Shown one piece after another: positions 13,731 through 15,512 of a stretch of 15,512 bases of DNA. The notes beneath the pieces were generated by a model. That model was not told the DNA's origin. It ran no database searches and was given only the letters and a program-made list of their open reading frames with translations. Source of the DNA: Selenomonadaceae bacterium (GTDB lineage: Bacteria > Bacillota > Negativicutes > Selenomonadales > Selenomonadaceae); the NCBI GenBank assembly GCA_017484235.1, contig JAFUTM010000168.1, forward strand, positions 1-15,512, in the 5' to 3' direction. Within the stretch, counting starts at the first letter, position 1; each line of letters opens with the position of its first letter. The position numbers were made by a program, and so were the translations under genes.

Positions 13731-15407
13731 ATGGAAAATTATACTAAATATAGCAAAGGTTATTTTATGCCGCCGGAAATTATTTTGGATTGGGTAAATA
13801 AAGAATATCCGACCAAAGCTCCGATATGGTGCAGTGTAGACCTGCGTGACGGCAATCAATCACTGGTCATACCAATGTCACTCGATGAAAAGATTGAATT
13901 TTATAAAATGCTCGTTAAGGTTGGCTTTAAAGAAATTGAAGTTGGCTTTCCAGCAGCATCTGATACAGAATATGCATTGCTGCGGAAATTAATCGAAGAT
14001 GATTTAATTCCAGATGATGTGACAATCCAAGTCTTGACGCAGGCACGCGAACATATAATTAAGAAAACTTTTGAATCACTTGCCGGTATTAAGAATACTA
14101 AAAATGTCGTTGTTCACGTCTATAACTCTACTTCACTTGCCCAGCGCGAGCAGGTTTTCCGTATGTCAAAGGACGAGATTAAAAAGATCGCCACAGACGG
14201 CGCAAGGTTACTGCTTGAGTTGACGGAACAAGCTGGTGCCGATTATAGATTTGAATATTCGCCGGAAAGTTTCACTGGAACTGAGCCGGAATATGCGCTG
14301 GAAGTCTGCAACGCCGTACTCGATGTTTGGAAGCCGGTTATTGACAGAAATCCGATTATAAACATTCCGGTGACGGTAGAGATGTCTATGCCGCACGTCT
14401 ACGCAATGCAGGTTGCTTATATAAATAAATATCTCAAATATCGCGATAAAGTTATTTTGAGCCTCCATCCTCACAACGACAGAGGCTGCGGTGTGGCGGA
14501 TTCTGAGCTTGGACTGTTAGCCGGTGCAGACAGAATTGAAGGCACGCTTTTTGGCAATGGTGAGCGGACGGGCAACGTTGACATTGTTACGATTGCGATG
14601 AATATGTTTGCTTTAGGCGTTGATCCTGAGTTGAATTTTACCAATATGCCAGAGCTGGTTGAGATGTACGAGCGAGTTACAAGAATGCACGTCCACGACC
14701 GTCAGCCTTATTCGGGTGCACTTGTATTTACGGCGTTCAGCGGCAGTCATCAAGACGCCATTGCAAAGGGTATGCACTGGCGCGATGAAAAGAATCCAAA
14801 TCGCTGGACAGTGCCATATCTGCCGATTGATCCACACGATGTTGGACGCGAATACGAAGGCGACGTTATTCGTATTAATTCTCAGTCCGGCAAGGGCGGC
14901 GTCGGATTTATTATGGAGCAGCGTTACGGCATTGAAATGCCTAAAAAGATGCGCGAGGATTTCGGCTATTGTGTCAAGCGTGTTTCTGACCGTAAGCACA
15001 AAGAATTACTGCCTGACGAGATTTATCAGATTTTCTACGATGAATATGTTAATGTTGAATCGCCGTATAAATTACTTGATTTCCTGCTTAAAAAGGAACC
15101 GGACGGCACGCGCAAGGGCAACGTTGAGCTGGAAGCGGACGGCAGGCATCTGATTTATGAAGCAAGAGGCAACGGCCGTCTCGATGCGATAAGCAATGCG
15201 CTTCAGAGTAATCTCAACATCAAATATCACGACCTCACTTATAACGAGCACGCGCTTGAGATTGGGCAGTCTGCAAGGGCAATTGCATATATCAGCATAA
15301 CTGGCGATGATGGCAAGATTGTCTGGGGCGCAGGTATGGACACTGACATAATTAATGCCTCAATCCGCGCACTCTTCAGTGCAATCAATCGTATGACAAA
15401 AGCGTAA
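13731..15407 (+). CDS. leuA: 2-isopropylmalate synthase LeuA (long, type 2 form)
   Basis: A 558-residue enzyme, the length of the type 2 LeuA group rather than the shorter E. coli type. It condenses acetyl-CoA with 2-oxoisovalerate, the first step of leucine synthesis. Visible motifs are SVDLRDGNQS (residues 35-44, with metal-binding Asp37 and catalytic Arg39), SLHPHNDRGCG with the metal-binding His pair, and LFGNGERTGN. Residues ~420-558 form the C-terminal allosteric domain, including the DGRHLIYEARGNGRLDA segment and GMDTDIINAS near the end; in relatives this domain binds leucine for feedback inhibition. The start at 13731 follows GGAGGTG seven bases upstream; the frame stays open to 13656 but without a ribosome site. 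No other leu gene is in the window. A palindromic repeat follows the stop. Confidence 0.95.
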   Translation: MENYTKYSKGYFMPPEIILDWVNKEYPTKAPIWCSVDLRDGNQSLVIPMSLDEKIEFYKMLVKVGFKEIEVGFPAASDTEYALLRKLIEDDLIPDDVTIQVLTQAREHIIKKTFESLAGIKNTKNVVVHVYNSTSLAQREQVFRMSKDEIKKIATDGARLLLELTEQAGADYRFEYSPESFTGTEPEYALEVCNAVLDVWKPVIDRNPIINIPVTVEMSMPHVYAMQVAYINKYLKYRDKVILSLHPHNDRGCGVADSELGLLAGADRIEGTLFGNGERTGNVDIVTIAMNMFALGVDPELNFTNMPELVEMYERVTRMHVHDRQPYSGALVFTAFSGSHQDAIAKGMHWRDEKNPNRWTVPYLPIDPHDVGREYEGDVIRINSQSGKGGVGFIMEQRYGIEMPKKMREDFGYCVKRVSDRKHKELLPDEIYQIFYDEYVNVESPYKLLDFLLKKEPDGTRKGNVELEADGRHLIYEARGNGRLDAISNALQSNLNIKYHDLTYNEHALEIGQSARAIAYISITGDDGKIVWGAGMDTDIINASIRALFSAINRMTKA

Positions 15408-15416
15408 TTGATAATT

Positions 15417-15512
15417 AGGAATTAGGAATGATGAATTATGAATGGAATTAATTACACATTATGCATTAAGAATTACGCATTAAAAATTCCTCATTCCTCA
15501 TTCGTCATTCCT
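15417..15512. repeat. Imperfect palindromic intergenic repeat, truncated by the window edge
   Basis: The left half repeats AGGAAT-like units (TTAGGAATTAGGAATGATG) and the right half repeats the inverse ATTCCTCATTCCTCATTCGT unit. An ATTATGCATTAAGAATTACG core lies between. Such short AT-rich palindromes are commonly dispersed between genes. The transcript could fold here and end leuA. Whether it is a mobile miniature element cannot be judged from one copy. Confidence 0.55.

Noticed and set aside
1..15512. CRISPR arrays, tRNA or rRNA genes, insertion sequences, toxin-antitoxin or phage genes
   Set aside because: None was recognised by reading the sequence. Every long open stretch belongs to the genes listed, and the repeats found are terminators or intergenic palindromes.

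Overview
The window looks like chromosome from an AT-rich diderm member of the Bacillota, most likely class Negativicutes (Selenomonas/Veillonella relatives). The best marker is the porin at 4608-6032. It has a signal peptide, an SLH domain, a coiled coil and a beta-barrel ending in an aromatic residue, which is the OmpM architecture of that class. An LptA/OstA-like protein, an L-ring protein FlgH and a flagellin lysine methylase FliB agree with a flagellated bacterium with an outer membrane. The species cannot be named from the sequence.

Region 1 (1-3463, minus strand) is the most interesting part: a sulfur and cysteine operon built around a family 2A encapsulin. From its promoter (3435-3463) it runs through a short leader with a terminator-like hairpin, a tandem-duplicated YezD/DUF2292-type small protein, a cysteine synthase, a one-chain fusion of a CysO/MoaD-like ubiquitin-fold carrier with a MoeB/ThiF-type E1 and a rhodanese domain, and an SrpI-type encapsulin shell that leaves the window at base 1. 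Family 2A shells are known to enclose cysteine desulfurase. A desulfurase gene is therefore expected beyond the left edge, but it cannot be seen here. Together the genes suggest sulfur handling by desulfurase, rhodanese, protein thiocarboxylate and cysteine synthase around a protein compartment.

Region 2 (3493-7890) is an envelope block: a periplasmic L,D-transpeptidase-like protein (minus), the OmpM-type porin (plus) with a structured 5' leader and a strong terminator, an LptA/OstA-like protein (minus), and two small secreted proteins in a row (plus), the second with an SH3 domain. A TA dinucleotide tract lies between a -35 and a -10 element upstream of this pair and could make the promoter phase-variable.

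Region 3 (7987-10836) holds a coiled-coil protein with a Lys/Ser/Thr tail (minus), a CobD-type threonine-phosphate decarboxylase (plus) and an unrecognised Asn-rich protein (plus). Region 4 (10926-13578, minus) is flagellar: a FlgF/FlgG-family rod protein, FlgH, then FliB after a perfect inverted repeat. No flgA or flgI is visible. Region 5 (13731-15407, plus) is leuA, followed by an imperfect palindromic repeat that reaches the right edge. No tRNA, rRNA, CRISPR array, insertion sequence or phage gene was seen.
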